A DNA stretch of 64,000 bases from Gymnothorax reevesii (taxonomy: Eukaryota; Chordata; Actinopteri; Anguilliformes; Muraenidae), in contig CM056583.1 of assembly GCA_029721435.1 (NCBI GenBank), forward strand, positions 90,258,120 through 90,322,119, given 5' to 3'. Under the pieces are notes generated by a model that ran no database searches, had not been told where the DNA came from, and saw only the letters and a list, made by a program, of their open reading frames with translations. The stretch's first letter is position 1. The number at the start of each line of letters is the position of its first letter. Position numbers and translations under genes: made by a program. Positions 12,574 through 26,600 of the stretch are shown here, piece after piece.

Positions 12574-15500
12574 GGAGAGAAACATGATTTTTCACCCCAA
12601 TTACTGTGGCACTTTTAAAGAACAGAACCACAAACATTCAGATCCAAGCATAAACAATAAAAAACCAAACCCAACAAAAAGAGCGACAGAGAGAGAGAGA
12701 GAGAGAGAAATCTAATCATCCATCCGATTTTTAGAGAACAGAGTAACCGGCAAGAAGTTAATTGGCTGCTCTTGTTATAATGCCGCTGGGTAAAGACTGG
12801 GTATGTAATGCGACTTGAGTTCCACAGACTCAGCAGACAGGGTTTAGTGCTCGCATAGTCTTGTAAATGACCCATAGGCCTGATTACATGGATATGAGGG
12901 AATATATCAGCGCTCACCCTGTTGGGCAGAAAATGGGAGGCCCCGCCCAAGCCGGAGGGAGACCCGGGGGACTGAACGGGGGACGTGTTGGGCGAGGGGT
13001 GGAGGTTTGTGATCAGCATCATGTCGTGCCCGATGTCATTCTCCAGCTCGTCCGGAAAGGGCAAGTCAAACATGTCATCTGGAGGTGACAGACATGCCGG
13101 TTATATTCATAGACTGTATCAAAAAATGGTTGTGATTCCTATAGGACTAGACCACGATTTCAAGATCTACGGAGAAGCGAGGGGTGGATTTACCAGTGAC
13201 TCTGACCGTATCTGACGAGGACCAGAGGATAGCCACGCCCCTAAAGCATATTCTGGCTTTTTCCTTTATTCTAGTCTAAATTACAAGAGTGAACATTGTG
13301 ATATATCGAAGGAGACTTGAAACTTGCGATCAATGGCATAAAATAACGAGGAAAATCATCTTTGAAATAATAAATAAAGTAGGAAAGTAGGGTAATTCTC
13401 TCAGACTTCTATAGCATTGAACTTCTTTCTGCAACCATCGACGTCGCCATCTGCTGGTCATGAAATAGAATGCAATTTCCGCATTGGCCTCACTTTTCAG
13501 ACCCCGGTGGTGCGTCCACCTTTTTATACAGTCTATGGTTATATTACATGCCAGTTGACATCTTCGCTCCAAAACTGCACCCTCTGCTTGCAGATTGGGT
13601 TACTGCACCTGACATCCACATGAAAGACCATTTCCATTCTGCAATCTTGGTCCTGGAGAGTCACAAACTCTGTCATTCAGCTTAAAATTTGGATCTAATT
13701 CTCATCCAGGTGAAGCAAGTTAATTATGAAACAATACAATGACGCAAACCCACGGATCTCGCAACAACAGTTCACAGAGATGCTGTTCCATGTCACAAAT
13801 CCACTGATAAACTGAAGTGTGCCCAACTTCTGTGAGTTAACCTCTTCCTTAAAACCAAGGCCATGAATATTCAAAGACAGTTTTAATCACAAATCATTCC
13901 TTTTCAACTACCTCTTGGGCTCTGCTGCGATAACTTCAGATGATGATAAACATAATTTTCTGAACACAAATAAACAAAGGAAATGGTTGGCATGTGACAG
14001 CGTCAGCAGCGGAGTTGACAGGCGACGGGTCCCGTACCTGGGTTATCCTCCGTGGGGTAGGTGCCAGGGGCCACCTGGGTGGTGGCGGAGATGGGAAACA
14101 CCAGGATGTGGGTGCAGGAGGCGTCCTGAGGCGTGTTCAGCTGGGACGTCTGCTGGTTTAGTGCCGTGCTGCGGCCGAACACTGAGCCCATGGTCACTGC
14201 ATCTGTGAGACACGCAGACACCGAATGCACGCACACACACGTGCGCAATCACAAACACACACACCCATACACACACAGGGAGAGTGTGTGTCAACACAAC
14301 TTATTTCTGGTAAGCGCAGTTGGGTTATAACATGTTCTGACAGTTGAGTGTTGAGCCAGTGTAGTGCCAGTGCATTTATGGTATTGGGACAATGTGGTGG
14401 CTGTCTATTAAAAGCGTGGAGACAGTGTAAACTCTGCATTTACGGTAAGGGGACAGAGTAGTGTCAGTGTGCTTGCAACCTGGGGACAGTAGTGTCACCA
14501 TATCAGTTTAGTGAAAATGTCAGTTTGATTACAGTGTGGGAACAGTAGTGTCCTTGTGGTAACAGTGTGGGAACGGTGTAGAATCATAACGTAAGTGATC
14601 AGAGCAGGCCTTTCAGCCCAACTGGGCTCAACATTTTCCTAGCACTAAAATGACTGATACTGTATCAAAGATGGTGTCAGTGTAGTATCAATGTGATAAG
14701 TGTGTGGATAGAGTAGTGTCAATGTGTGTAGCAACAGTGTAGTATGAATGTGTGACATCATTTGTGCCCTCTCCTTTAATTTGACTTTACCGGGCATAAC
14801 CACAAAGGAGCCCTGGGGCTCTATGGCGACCAAGCAGGCGCTGAGGATGGAGGGCGAATCACCGGAGGAGACTCCACACATCCGACATGCCTCCCGCAAC
14901 TGCCTACTGATGGACTGCAGAGAGCTCTCCCCCAGGAGAATACTCCAATCTGGAGAGAGGGATGGAAAGAGAATGAGGAACAGGAGACGTTCATTAGGCT
15001 TTAGATACACTGACACTGGTGTACATGACCAGAGAGGGCTGGGGAGCGCCCCCTCAGGGTACACTGTCATACAGACATTGTCAGGCACTGCACAATGAAT
15101 AATACCAAGGTAATGTTCAATGGAATAACATTACGTGAGTGGCAAGAACAGGCCGTTCAGCCCAACTACGGTCGTCATTTTCTTTATACTATTGTGAATA
15201 TATCCCTTCAGATACTCGATGACTCAATGGTATTTAGCTTTAGGTCAAGCCTGCTCTTGAAAACCCCCAAGGTTTCTGCCTCAAGAATTTGGTCAGGCAA
15301 GCTGTTCCACATCGAAATTACTCTTTGGATAAAGAAATATTTCTGAATATCAGTGCTAAATTTACCTTTGGTCAACTTCCATTTGTGACCCCGAGTTCTA
15401 CTAACAACATTTGGTCGAAGGAATCCTGCATAATTCATTTTGTTAATCCCTTTAACATATTTAAAGACCTCAATCAGATCACCAAAAGTCTCCTTTTCCT

Positions 15501-18500
15501 AAAACTAAATCTTCTGCCTCTTCTCAGAGCTTTCATCTTTTATACCCGGGATTAGCTGAGTGGCTCTTCTCTGAACTTTTTCTAGAGCCTCTATATCTTT
15601 CTTAAAGTATTTTCAGAACTGTACACAATACTTCAGATGTGATCTGACTAATGTGTTGTACAAAAGAAGCATCACCTCCATGGATTTGTACTCAATACTT
15701 TTGGCAATGTATCCCAGCATCCGATTGGCTTTTTTTTTTTTTAAACTGCTATGGCACAATGGCTAGAACCTGTGAGGGTTTGGTCAACAATCGATACTAG
15801 ATCTTTCTCGTGTGGAGCACATTCCAGTTTTAAACCTCCCATGAAGTAATCCTGTCTAATGTTTTTATTACCTACATGTACAACTTTACATTTCGCTACA
15901 TTAAATTTCATTTGCCACGTTTCTGCTCAATTCAGGATTCCATCCAAATCATCCTGAATCATTTTAGTAGACTCTAAACTTGCCAAACCTCCCAAATTAG
16001 TATCATCTGCAAATAAAACTAGTTTGCTCTCAATATTCCTCTCAAGGTTATCAATGTAGATGAGGAACAGCAGGGGTCCCAACACCAATCCCTGGGGGAC
16101 ACCACTCCCCACCATACCAAGCTCAGATGAGATACCACTGACCACCACTCTTTGTGTTCTGTCCTGCAACCAGTTTTGAATCCAGTCCAGAATACCTCCT
16201 GTAACTCCAGTGGAGCTCATTTTAAAAATTAGCTTCTTATGCGGTACTGTATCAAATGCTTTCTGAAAATCTAAGTATAGGATGTCATAAGCCCTGCTCT
16301 GTTCATAAGTCTTGGTGGCCACTTCAAAGAATTCCAGAAGGTTTTTCAGGCATGACCTTCCCTTACGGAAACCATGTTGGCTATCCCTCAAGATATTATT
16401 ACATTATTATTACCGTCTGAAGATGGCTGAGAGCGGTTTAAAGATGACCTCACTAACTTCCCTGAGCACTCTAGGATATAAGCCATCAGGACCCGCCGCC
16501 TCATCTCCCTTTAATTTATGCAACTTGTCTAATACTTCATTATCCCTAATTTCAATTTCCGCGAAATAATCTTGAGCATTGGACATGCCCTCTGGCTGAA
16601 TAAAAACCCGCTCTGGGGTAAAATTCTCGACAAAGTAACTGTTTAAGGCATCCGCAATATCCTTGTTATCATATAGCAGTGATCCATCTTTATTCTTTAT
16701 GCACTTAACCTGCTCTTCAACTTTCCTTTTTCTGCTACAGTACTGAAAGAAGCGCTTAGGGTTAGTTTTTGCCCCCTCTGCAATTTGTCTTTCATACAGT
16801 CTTTTAGCATTCCTCAGCTCTTTTTTGACCACAGCCCGCATTTTACAGTATTCAACCTTAGTGTTCTCATTGTTATCCTTCATGTACGTCTTATAAAGAT
16901 GCCTCTTTTCCCTCAACATCCTACAAATACTTTTGGTAATCCACTGAGGATTCTGCTTTTTCAGCTTACTGTTGGACACCTTTGGAATGCATTTGCATTG
17001 TGAATCAAGTAAAACCCCCTTAAATCTTTCTCACATCTCATTTACAGACTCACAGTCCAGGAGTGTTTCCATTTTTATTTCGCTAAGATATGAGCACATC
17101 GTGTCAAATTTTACTTGCCTAAAATTGAAAATTTTGGTTTCTGAACACCGCTTTTTAACTTGCCATGAAACATCAAAATTACCTCAACATTGCTAATTCT
17201 ATCTGGGTCATTACAGAGCACTAAATCTAAAATTTTCTTCTCTCTTGTAGGTTAATTAACATACTGCACCAAAGAAATTGTCATTTATAACACATAGAAA
17301 TTCTTCCGCTCCTTTACCCTGTTCTTTTACCATTTTCCAATTAATACCAGGATAATTGAAGTGTACCATAATAATAGTCCCTCCTCCTCTACAAGCTCAC
17401 GTAATCCTCTTAAAGAGCATGTCATTTACAAAACTGTCCGAAGCTGGTGGTCGATAGCATATTCCTATATTTAAACCTGTCCCGTGTTTGCCAATAAGCC
17501 TGACCCAGGTATCTTCACAGGACAAGGAATTTTCAATTTCAGGAATTTCCTGCACATTTTTGTTTTCCTTCAGATAGATTGCTACACCCCCTCCTCACCT
17601 ATTTTATCTATCCTTCCTAAAGAGCTTATAACCTATATAATATTCATCTCCATCCTCTTCACTAACGGATTCAAGTTCTGGAAATTTATTTTTTATGCTT
17701 CTTGCATTTAAATAAAAATATTTCAGGTCATTACTAATGCTCTTCCCCTTCGATTTTCCAGATGCCTGCTGCTCCAAGTCCCCCACTCCACTTTGAGCCT
17801 AATTTACTAAGATCTTTTGCATATGCAAAATCTTTTTGCCAGTACAAAACCAGAAACCACTAATTGGTTCAAGCTAAGTACCCTGGCCAATCATGGGCAA
17901 CGTTATTGGTTTTGCACAGACGAAAAGATTTTCCATGTGCTAAAGGTCTTAGTAAATCAGGCCCTGGGTTGCTTAAAAAATATATGATTAATCGTGCATG
18001 TAGCCCTGTCAGCTTCCATCAGGGCAGTCTGCAGTTCCCCATTTATAACACTCTTTAACCTCCCAGCCCCCCAAGTCCCAGTTTAAATAATCCTGTGCTA
18101 CCATCAGCATACGCTGGCCCAGTGCAAAGGTACCCCTCCAGTTCAGGTGCAGCCCGTCAAACTTGAACTGGTCACCCCTGCCCCAGAAGAAGTTCCAGTG
18201 CCCCATAAACCTGTACCCCTCTTCCCTACACCAGGTACGTAGACACGTGTTAAACCTCCAGATAAAATTCTGCTTCCCTCTGCTTCCACGTGGTACTGGT
18301 AGAATCCCAGAGAAAACTACAGTAGAGGATCTGCTCCTTAGCTTTCCAGCCAATTCTACAGATTTTTCTTGCAGAACCTAAAACCTACCCTTACCCATGT
18401 CATTTGTCCCAACATGGACCATGACAACCGCATCCCTCCCCCCTTCGGTAAACCTTACCATTTAAAATTCCAACCAAACTGAATGAACGACTCAAGTAAC

Positions 18501-21500
18501 TGTTGCCCTACCTACTAAATACCAAGTATCACATCTCAAGTCAAAAATGCAAACATTAATTATCTAGCTAGCTGGCTAGAAATACAACCAAAGGAAAACA
18601 AGTAAAGCCCCAGTTCCCTTTGATTCAAACAGACCGAATAAACAAGTCATTTACTTTGCTACAATCCCTGCACTCCTCTCTCCATCTCAACTCAAGCAGA
18701 ATGATCACCAACGAACAGCGCTACAGCACAGCCAAGAGGTCTGCAACAGCAACCAATGGCCATACCCTTCAGCTCTCCGTGCCCCAGGCGCCCAAGCCGG
18801 CCAATCACAATTCTCCATGGCAAGGATGTCATCTGGATGATTCCAACACACCATTCCCAGACCTTCTGTAGCCCCATCTTCCTCGGGGACACCTTGGGTC
18901 TGCGAGACCTGAGGAGAGGAGAAGGCAAGCGACAAGATTTATCGAAGAGAAGGGGAGGGAATAAAGGAGAGGAGGAGGAAGAAAGATCTGGAGACTTAGA
19001 ACATGTTTGCAGAGGAAGGTCCGCAGTAGTTCATATCAGTAACTTTCAACCTTACACTGAAAGAGCCGGTGAGGGAGCAGGCTTAGGTGCGCACAGTGGC
19101 GGTCCTACAGGAGGGGCGAAGACATGACTCTTTTAGTCATGGCTAGATCTCAATCATTTTCCTTTATTGACGTCTTTTCCAATTATCGTAATTGGCAACT
19201 GAAGACATCGTTTTTCACCGTATGCGATCTAACAGCGATGAAATCATTGGCTAAATTCAGTGCTGGAAAATAATTTGCTTATTAATTGGCCAATGCTTCG
19301 CGTGATTGAACTGGTCCGTGTTCCAATGAAACACGGACTCTCACTCTTGGTATTTCGTGGGTTGATTAAAAAAAAAAAAACAGTGGTACTCGGCACTAAG
19401 TTATAAAAAGCGTGCGGCTCAAGCAATTAGCGAGAGTCGACAGGTAGGCTATGCAATTTTGAATAACGTAGATTTAAATACAGCAAGTACACGTCCAGAT
19501 GAATGATTGTCGTCTTACCTAATTGGGGAGAAAAAGCAGCACCTGTAAAACGCGGAGCGCTGTCGGAATGAACCTTTTGTTAATCATGAAGATGACTGAG
19601 AACAGGTCAGGATTTATAACTGTTTTCAACGGCTGTTTTGTGCAACCCAATTCTCTGTTCCGCCACTGTACTGAATTTAAACCGCGATTTGATCGCTGTT
19701 AGATCACATGTGGAGAGAAACCCTGTCTTCAGTTGCCACTTACAATAATAGGAAAAGACATCAATAAAGGAAATTGATTGAGATCTAGCCAGGACTAAAA
19801 GGGACATGTCTTCGCCCCTCCTGTAGGACCGCCACTGGGTACACACCTGATTCTAGTAATCACCGCAAATCTTTGCTAAAGAACTTGACGAGAACAGTCA
19901 GTAGTGTGGCTTAGTAGTTGGAGTGAAAGCCTGTGCCCTCAATGGACCTTTCTGGGTGAGATTGAGAACTCTGTGCTGACATGACTTCTTATAAATCTGT
20001 TAGTGTGTAGCATGTTTCAGGTGAACGAGTAACTGGTTCTCCAGCTAGAGCTTAACTGTATGCATCTAATGGGGAGACGACTTCAAACCAGGGACAGCTT
20101 TTTATTTCAGTCGATAACTCAATTACACAATACGTTTAAACAGTTGACCAAGTAATACTACCCGTCGTACCTGTTGGGCACATCCACATTGATGATGCAG
20201 GTCTCCAGTAGCTCCCCCTGCTGGTCAGTGCAGGAAACCAGGATCCAGCGCTGATCATGGGATAAACAGTACCCCAGGAAGAGCACGCCGTAGCGGGATG
20301 CGGGCTCGCCCCATGCCTCGCTCGAGTCCAGCAGCTTCCGATGCGTGGGTGCCAAGACGAATGGGGGTGAATAGAGCGGATGAGGGGCGGGGCGCTGGGG
20401 TGGGAGAGAATTACAGTTTAATTTCACACCACATTAGCCAGTTGGCAGCTACACTGCAACAACTCGGTCTACAATACCCATGTCATCACTTTTGTCTTTA
20501 AAAACATAATTCTGGCTTTCTAAGCAAACAAATCACACAACAAACTCAATTGACCCACGCAAAGTCAGTTATTTAACTGGCAGGTCTTAATTGTGTTCTT
20601 CAGAGCAAGTTCCAAAGACATCGCAGGCTCTCTTCATTTCACTTACCCGAGCCCCAGCCTGCGGAGACCATTCACGCAAATGCAAATCTGGTTCCGGCCA
20701 GTGAAATCAAAACAGCTTCCGGTGCTCCACAAATGTGGATTTGACATAGTTCCACTTAGAGCTGTTTTAATTTAACGATTCCCATCAAAAGCGTTTGATT
20801 TACTGCCTTGGGAATGTGCTGTGATGCTGTCGTTTGAGGCACGACAGGAGGGGTCACAGGGTCGTACAAAACCATTAAATCTGTCATCTATGCTCCAGAA
20901 ATGAACACAAGAAATTTCCCGCGAATCTCATAAAAACTGTTCTCCTTAATGGCAGGGAACACACAGAATGTGCGGTGGGGTCAGCAGCATCCAAGGTGAA
21001 GCCAAAATACCCCCAAAAACTCCAAAACACCAGTAAAAGCAACAGAAAAGAGGAACAGGATTTAAGCCAAAGCCATCTGCCCTGGACACACGGATGCTTG
21101 GTTGGATTTTTCCAGAACCTGTCACATCACCATTATTTTAATTCTTTTCCTCTGCAATCTGTCCAGCCTTGTCAGTTTCTGTTTCAGTTCCTCAACTGAT
21201 TCTCGTTATTTAATTATTGCCTTGTTGCCCCCCGGGTGTGTTCTCCTCGTTCTTGCACATTCTTCTCCACTCGTCTTTTTTTTTTCGATAGTGAAATTAG
21301 CATGCCTGCACTCACAGATTTTTTTACTTTGGTTATTGGCTGAGTGTCCTGAGTCTTTTCTCACAAAGAGCGTCCCCCTCACGCCCTCTGTCTCATTAAC
21401 ATGCAGGTCATGACTCCACTTATAAAACAGGGCAGTAATTGGCCTTTCTTCTGCCTGCATCATGATCGTGGAATGTCAAATACTCCACTAATTTTCGTTT

Positions 21501-23562
21501 TTATTGGTGCAAAACAAAAACAATAGAATTGTGCAGCAATCACAATGACTGAGACGGGGGCAAAATGCTCAAGGACGGACGAAAACAAACTAAACATAAC
21601 ACTTGAAATGGCACATATAAATGGTCATGATAATAATAATAATGATATTCATGTTATGTACAATTACTGTGATTTAAATGAGGTTTTTGGAGGTCTTTTA
21701 CAGAATGCTTCAATAAAATAATAGTAATAATGATAATCAAATTAAATTGTTAGCTATTGAAGTATTCAGTTCTGGCAGAGCCAAATAGCGATACATTCTA
21801 TGGTAGAAGTATTGGATTTGGGGAGGGAGGCTGACGTCACAGGCTGTTAGGAGAGGTGAGGCTGAGGATGTGTCGGTATGTGAATGTACGCTGGGTTTGT
21901 GTTTTATTGATAAATGGAGTCCACTAGCTGAAAAATCAATCTATTAGGTTGTTCCTTAATGCTATTTGTCTTTCTGCTGAGATTCAGATAGCAGTAGGTG
22001 CCATTGGGATGTTTTTGTCTTCACAGTGTAAGCGTATTGTCTTCTTTGACATTTTTAAAGTGGCCGCAATAGGTTGTTCATATTTCAGTGGCGGTTAAGC
22101 AGTGAGAGAACTCCTCGCAGACAGACAGACGGACAGAGAGACTGGAATGCTGAAATTTATTTTGTAAAAACATCAGTCCAGTCTTCCTGACATACTGGCA
22201 GAATTTTTGGTTTTGACCAGTTTTTCCCCCTGTGTGAAGTACGGCATGATAAGTCCCCTGATGATTGTTCGATCTGTCTCCTCAAGTACTGATGGAGAGA
22301 TTTCTGGAGGGTCATTCAGTTCAGTAACGGATGTCCACTCTCTCGTGTAGAGCTTGTTGAAATCTTTGTCTGCTGAAAGCGATGTGCCGAACTGCCACCT
22401 ACTTGACGGGGTTGGGGTGGTTCCTCGTATTAAATTAAGGCTGATTGAGCCATGGTCTGAAATGATTATTGTTTAAACTTCGGGGTTAATAATTTGAGAT
22501 ATGACAGAATAACTAATAAGGACGTCATCAATGCAGGAGTAACTTTTGAGAGGGGGTGAGCGGTAAGAGTATTTTTTGTGAAAGTGGACTCTCGCCAAGA
22601 GTATTTTTTCGACTCTTGCCAAGTCCCAAGTCTTCCATTTATTTTTTAATAATGTCTGAAAATTGCCATATTCTCCGAGTCCTTTAAGGGCTTCATTTGT
22701 CGACGTTTGGGTTAAGGTTATATGAAAGTTACTTTGTTAATTGCTGTCTTGTGTAATTAAGTTCCTGGTCTCTATCTCACCTTTGCTGTATTGTTCGCTT
22801 CCATCTTTGGTGTAAATCTAAAAACAGGCAAGTGTCAGTTTATTAGGGATACCCTTCTCACTGTCAGCGGTCCTGGCGAATGGCAGCTTTTCCAGTTCAT
22901 TCTTAATCCCATTCGGTGAGTCGCATTTTCCCAATGTAGCCTGATTCTATCGGTCAGCCATCCCATTCACTGACCTCTGAACAGTCCCTTCTACAATGCC
23001 AAGCCTGACCTCCCATGTTCCAGCTGACCTCCAGACTTTCAACCCTTGTCTCATTATTCTCCTCATCTGCGCTAGAACACCTGCAATCTTCTTTTGATTA
23101 ACCACGCCTCAACGGCTCATTAGTGATCTGTGTTTGGTTTCTATTCTGAGATTTCCAATAGAAACCATAGAACTGCAGCTCCAAATATCAACACGTAATT
23201 CAATCAATCCATCACTCAACAAAGAAAGCGTGACTCAAACTTCTCAAGTTAGTATCCATGATAGTTTTGCGATGACCCACATTATACGAGCTGTTCATGT
23301 GAGAAATTTTTATGCGCAGTAATATTCTAAATAACAAAACAAGGCAATCAGAGATAGCAGACCTGGCCCCAGGGGATCCCGCCAGTGACTTATGGCCACG
23401 GGCTGACAGACAGAGTGATGGAAACACACACACACAGACACACACACACACACACAGACATGATCATTGCTTAACCTGGCTCCCCCTGGGGGGGGGCAGG
23501 TAATAAGAAAAAGGGAGTGATAGGGAGCGTGAGGAACACTGAATGAAAGAGGAGAAATAAAG

Positions 23563-23593
<31 letters not shown>

Positions 23594-23611
23594 AGATAGA
23601 TAGATAGATAT

Positions 23612-23644
<33 letters not shown>

Positions 23645-26600
23645 GAAGCGAGAGAGACTCAGGCAGAGAGACGTCAGAACTCACCTCAGGCCTGCTGAAG
23701 TGAGCCTCTGTGGTGGAGGCGGGGCCAAAGCCTGTCAGGGACTTGATGTGCGTGCGCAGTGGCAGTGGGCGGCGGCTCTGACAGTAGGCGGAGAAAGCCA
23801 GGGAGCGCAGGTGCTGCAGGTAGAGTGAGTTCTCCCCACTGGCTGGCTGCAACAGGTACTGACAGGGCACCACCTGGGGACATGCCCAAAGCAGCACAAA
23901 CACACCGTCAGGTGTCAATCAAAATCTGCACGGTTAAACCAGCACCATCACACCATGGTCACATTGCAATCACTATCCTCACAGCCAAACCAGCACCATC
24001 ACATCACCATCACATCCCATTCATTATCCTCACAGCCAAACCAGCACCATCACATCATCATCTCATCCCATTCATTATCCTCACAGCCAAACCAGCACCA
24101 TCACATCACCATCACATCCCATTCATTATCCTCACAGCCAAACCAGCACCATCACATCACCATCACATCCCATTCATTATCCTCACAGCCAAACCAGCAC
24201 CATCACATCACCATCTCATCCCATTCATTATCCTCACAGCCAAACCAGCACCATCACATCACCATCTCATCCCATTCATTATCCAAGTGGACAGTGCATT
24301 GTTAAAATATTTCTGCTGCAAGGAATTACAGGATGGTGTCATCTCCTTTATTTACAAAAGGATGGTCCAGTGTACCCTATGCTTCAGGAGATGAGTAAGA
24401 GAGCTTTCCTTTGTTCGCATTAAGAGAATTCAAACAGCCCTTGTCATGGCTCCCAGGTAAATTCAATTCAACTGAATTTTGTCTCTGCAGAGATTTTCAC
24501 AGGACTGCCACAAAAATGCTTTACGGAGCAAAAAGGGCAGTGCCAGGCTTTACTCCCAAAATAACAAATGAGGTGAAAAACCCCCAGTGAGGAGAAAATG
24601 CACCACAGTGGAGCAAAACTCCCCTGAGGGAAGAGTCCCGGGAGGAAGCAGCCTGTAGTGGGGGAGAATTGTGTGGCTCAGAGCGATAACAGCGCATGCT
24701 ATAATTTTAGATAACACTGTTTTTTGCTGGAATCATACCCTTACGCCCTCCTGCTACACGCCCATGAAATACCTCAGCTATGTGGCTTACGCCAAAGCCT
24801 CTATATCAGACGTTGTAAACACTGGCAATGAGCCTTTGTTACTGACTCCGGGCACTAATGGCTTATGCCACAAGCCACGGTTGGCACGGTTCAATCGACG
24901 CAAAGCATTGGCCTATTAATAAGTAAATAATTTTTCTGTACTGAATTTAGCCCTCAATTTCATCGCTGTTATATCGCATATGGAGAGAAACCGTGTCTTC
25001 AGTTGCCAGTTACGATAATTGGAAAACGCGTCAATAAAGGAAACTGATAGAGAACTTGCCAGGACAAAAAGGGAGGTGTCTGTGCCGCTGCAATTCCCAG
25101 TTCTAGACCCACCACTGATCAGATCTGTCCTTAGTCCACAGAGCAAGATAGTAAATGGTAGTTAAGGAAATAGTAGAAATAGTAAATAGCTATTTAAGTA
25201 TGTGATGTTTTCGTTGCTGTTAAATCATTCTTAGAGTTTAGCATTTTTTCGCCATTCTGATCTTTGATTACTACCTCTAAAAAAAAGACAGTCTTAAGTA
25301 TTTGCAGAAGATCACTAAAATGCATATGCATAAAAACTGAGAGTTTTCACATTATATGAATGGTTCACAAAATTTAAAAAAGTCAAATGTCTGGAAATGT
25401 TCCTACAGTGACATAGACCGTTACTGCTCTGAGCCACTCGATTGTGGGAGGTGCGCAGCTCGACCTGAAGGGTGAGGGCTGACTGGAGGCTGTCGGGGAG
25501 GCCGTGAAGCAGCTCTGTGAAGCACCGCAGCAGACCCAGGACCCAGATGCTGGCAGGCTCCGCCTCCTCCCCCTCCTGCTCGCCGCCCGCACACAGGAAG
25601 GGATCCACCACGTACAGCACGATGGCGGGAGGGTGGGCGTGCTTGTCGGCTGAGTCCGCTAGCGTTGGAATTCCGATTCTCTCCCGCTCTGCAGAGCTGA
25701 GGGGAGCGGGGCTGACATGAGGGCATTCTCCCTTAAATACCCACAATCCATTTCAGCACTCCGTGGAACCACAAGATCTACCAAGGAACTGAAACAAGTA
25801 TTTGCACTACACTACATTATTTAGCTTATCAAAATTTATGGCAGCTGCAAACTCCCATTGGTGGCAACCAAATATGGGGTGCGACTGGTTCAATTAAGCA
25901 GCAGTCATGTAACTGAAAGACAAAATATGATCAAGACCGAACACCGTGCACAAACAGGATGATTTTGGCTCTGTATTAGCATAGCAGGTACGTACACTAT
26001 GGAGCCCTCTGCTCACATGCACTTTGCAATCTAATTGCTCCCCCTGCTGGAGTTTACCAGGAACTGAAGTAAAATAACAGTAAAACCAAATTCTCAAACA
26101 AACAGCATCTTTTACACAGACCAGGGACTCCATTGTAAATTGTTTTCAAAAGAGTTACCAAAGTTCAAGGCACCATCAAATATTTCTGTGTACTGAGTTA
26201 AATGATGCTTTGAGGAATACCTCTTTTCTAAAAGAGCATTTAATTTCATACAGTATATGGCCCCACAAAAGATTCAGCACAGCCAGTAAGTTGCCATTTG
26301 CAAAAATTTAGCAAAAACCCAGGTGGTTTATCTTATCATGACAAAGTTTCACATAGCTGACTGCCCAGCTACAGAAAACTACCTCTCAGCGCCCTCTGCT
26401 GGCTGGACTGGAGGTGGTGTAGTATTTAGAGGGATCTTTGACTCAGCAGCGCCTCCCTGCATCATCTCCACTCCCCCTCCAGCGGCTCCCACAGACGCGG
26501 GGGTGCTGACAGAGCTCGTGGAGGCCACGGCCCCGTTGAGGACTCCGGCGGCGGCAGAGGGGGGCTGTGGTGTGTTCGCGGGCGTGGCGATCTGCGCAGG

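Noticed and set aside
12295..12637. Overlapping minus and plus frames rich in Ser/Leu or Arg/Glu near 12540
   Set aside because: They are translations of the GA/CT microsatellite joined to exon 25 or its antisense.
18009..18353. A host esterase gene (SGNH-like frame)
   Set aside because: It lies just upstream of endonuclease and RT motifs in the same strand and order as CR1/L2 ORF1, and the GTND block is separated by a stop. It is part of the LINE.
23759..24394. 211-codon His-rich repeat protein on the plus strand
   Set aside because: It is the 51-bp minisatellite plus antisense of exon 19. No independent start region or homology.
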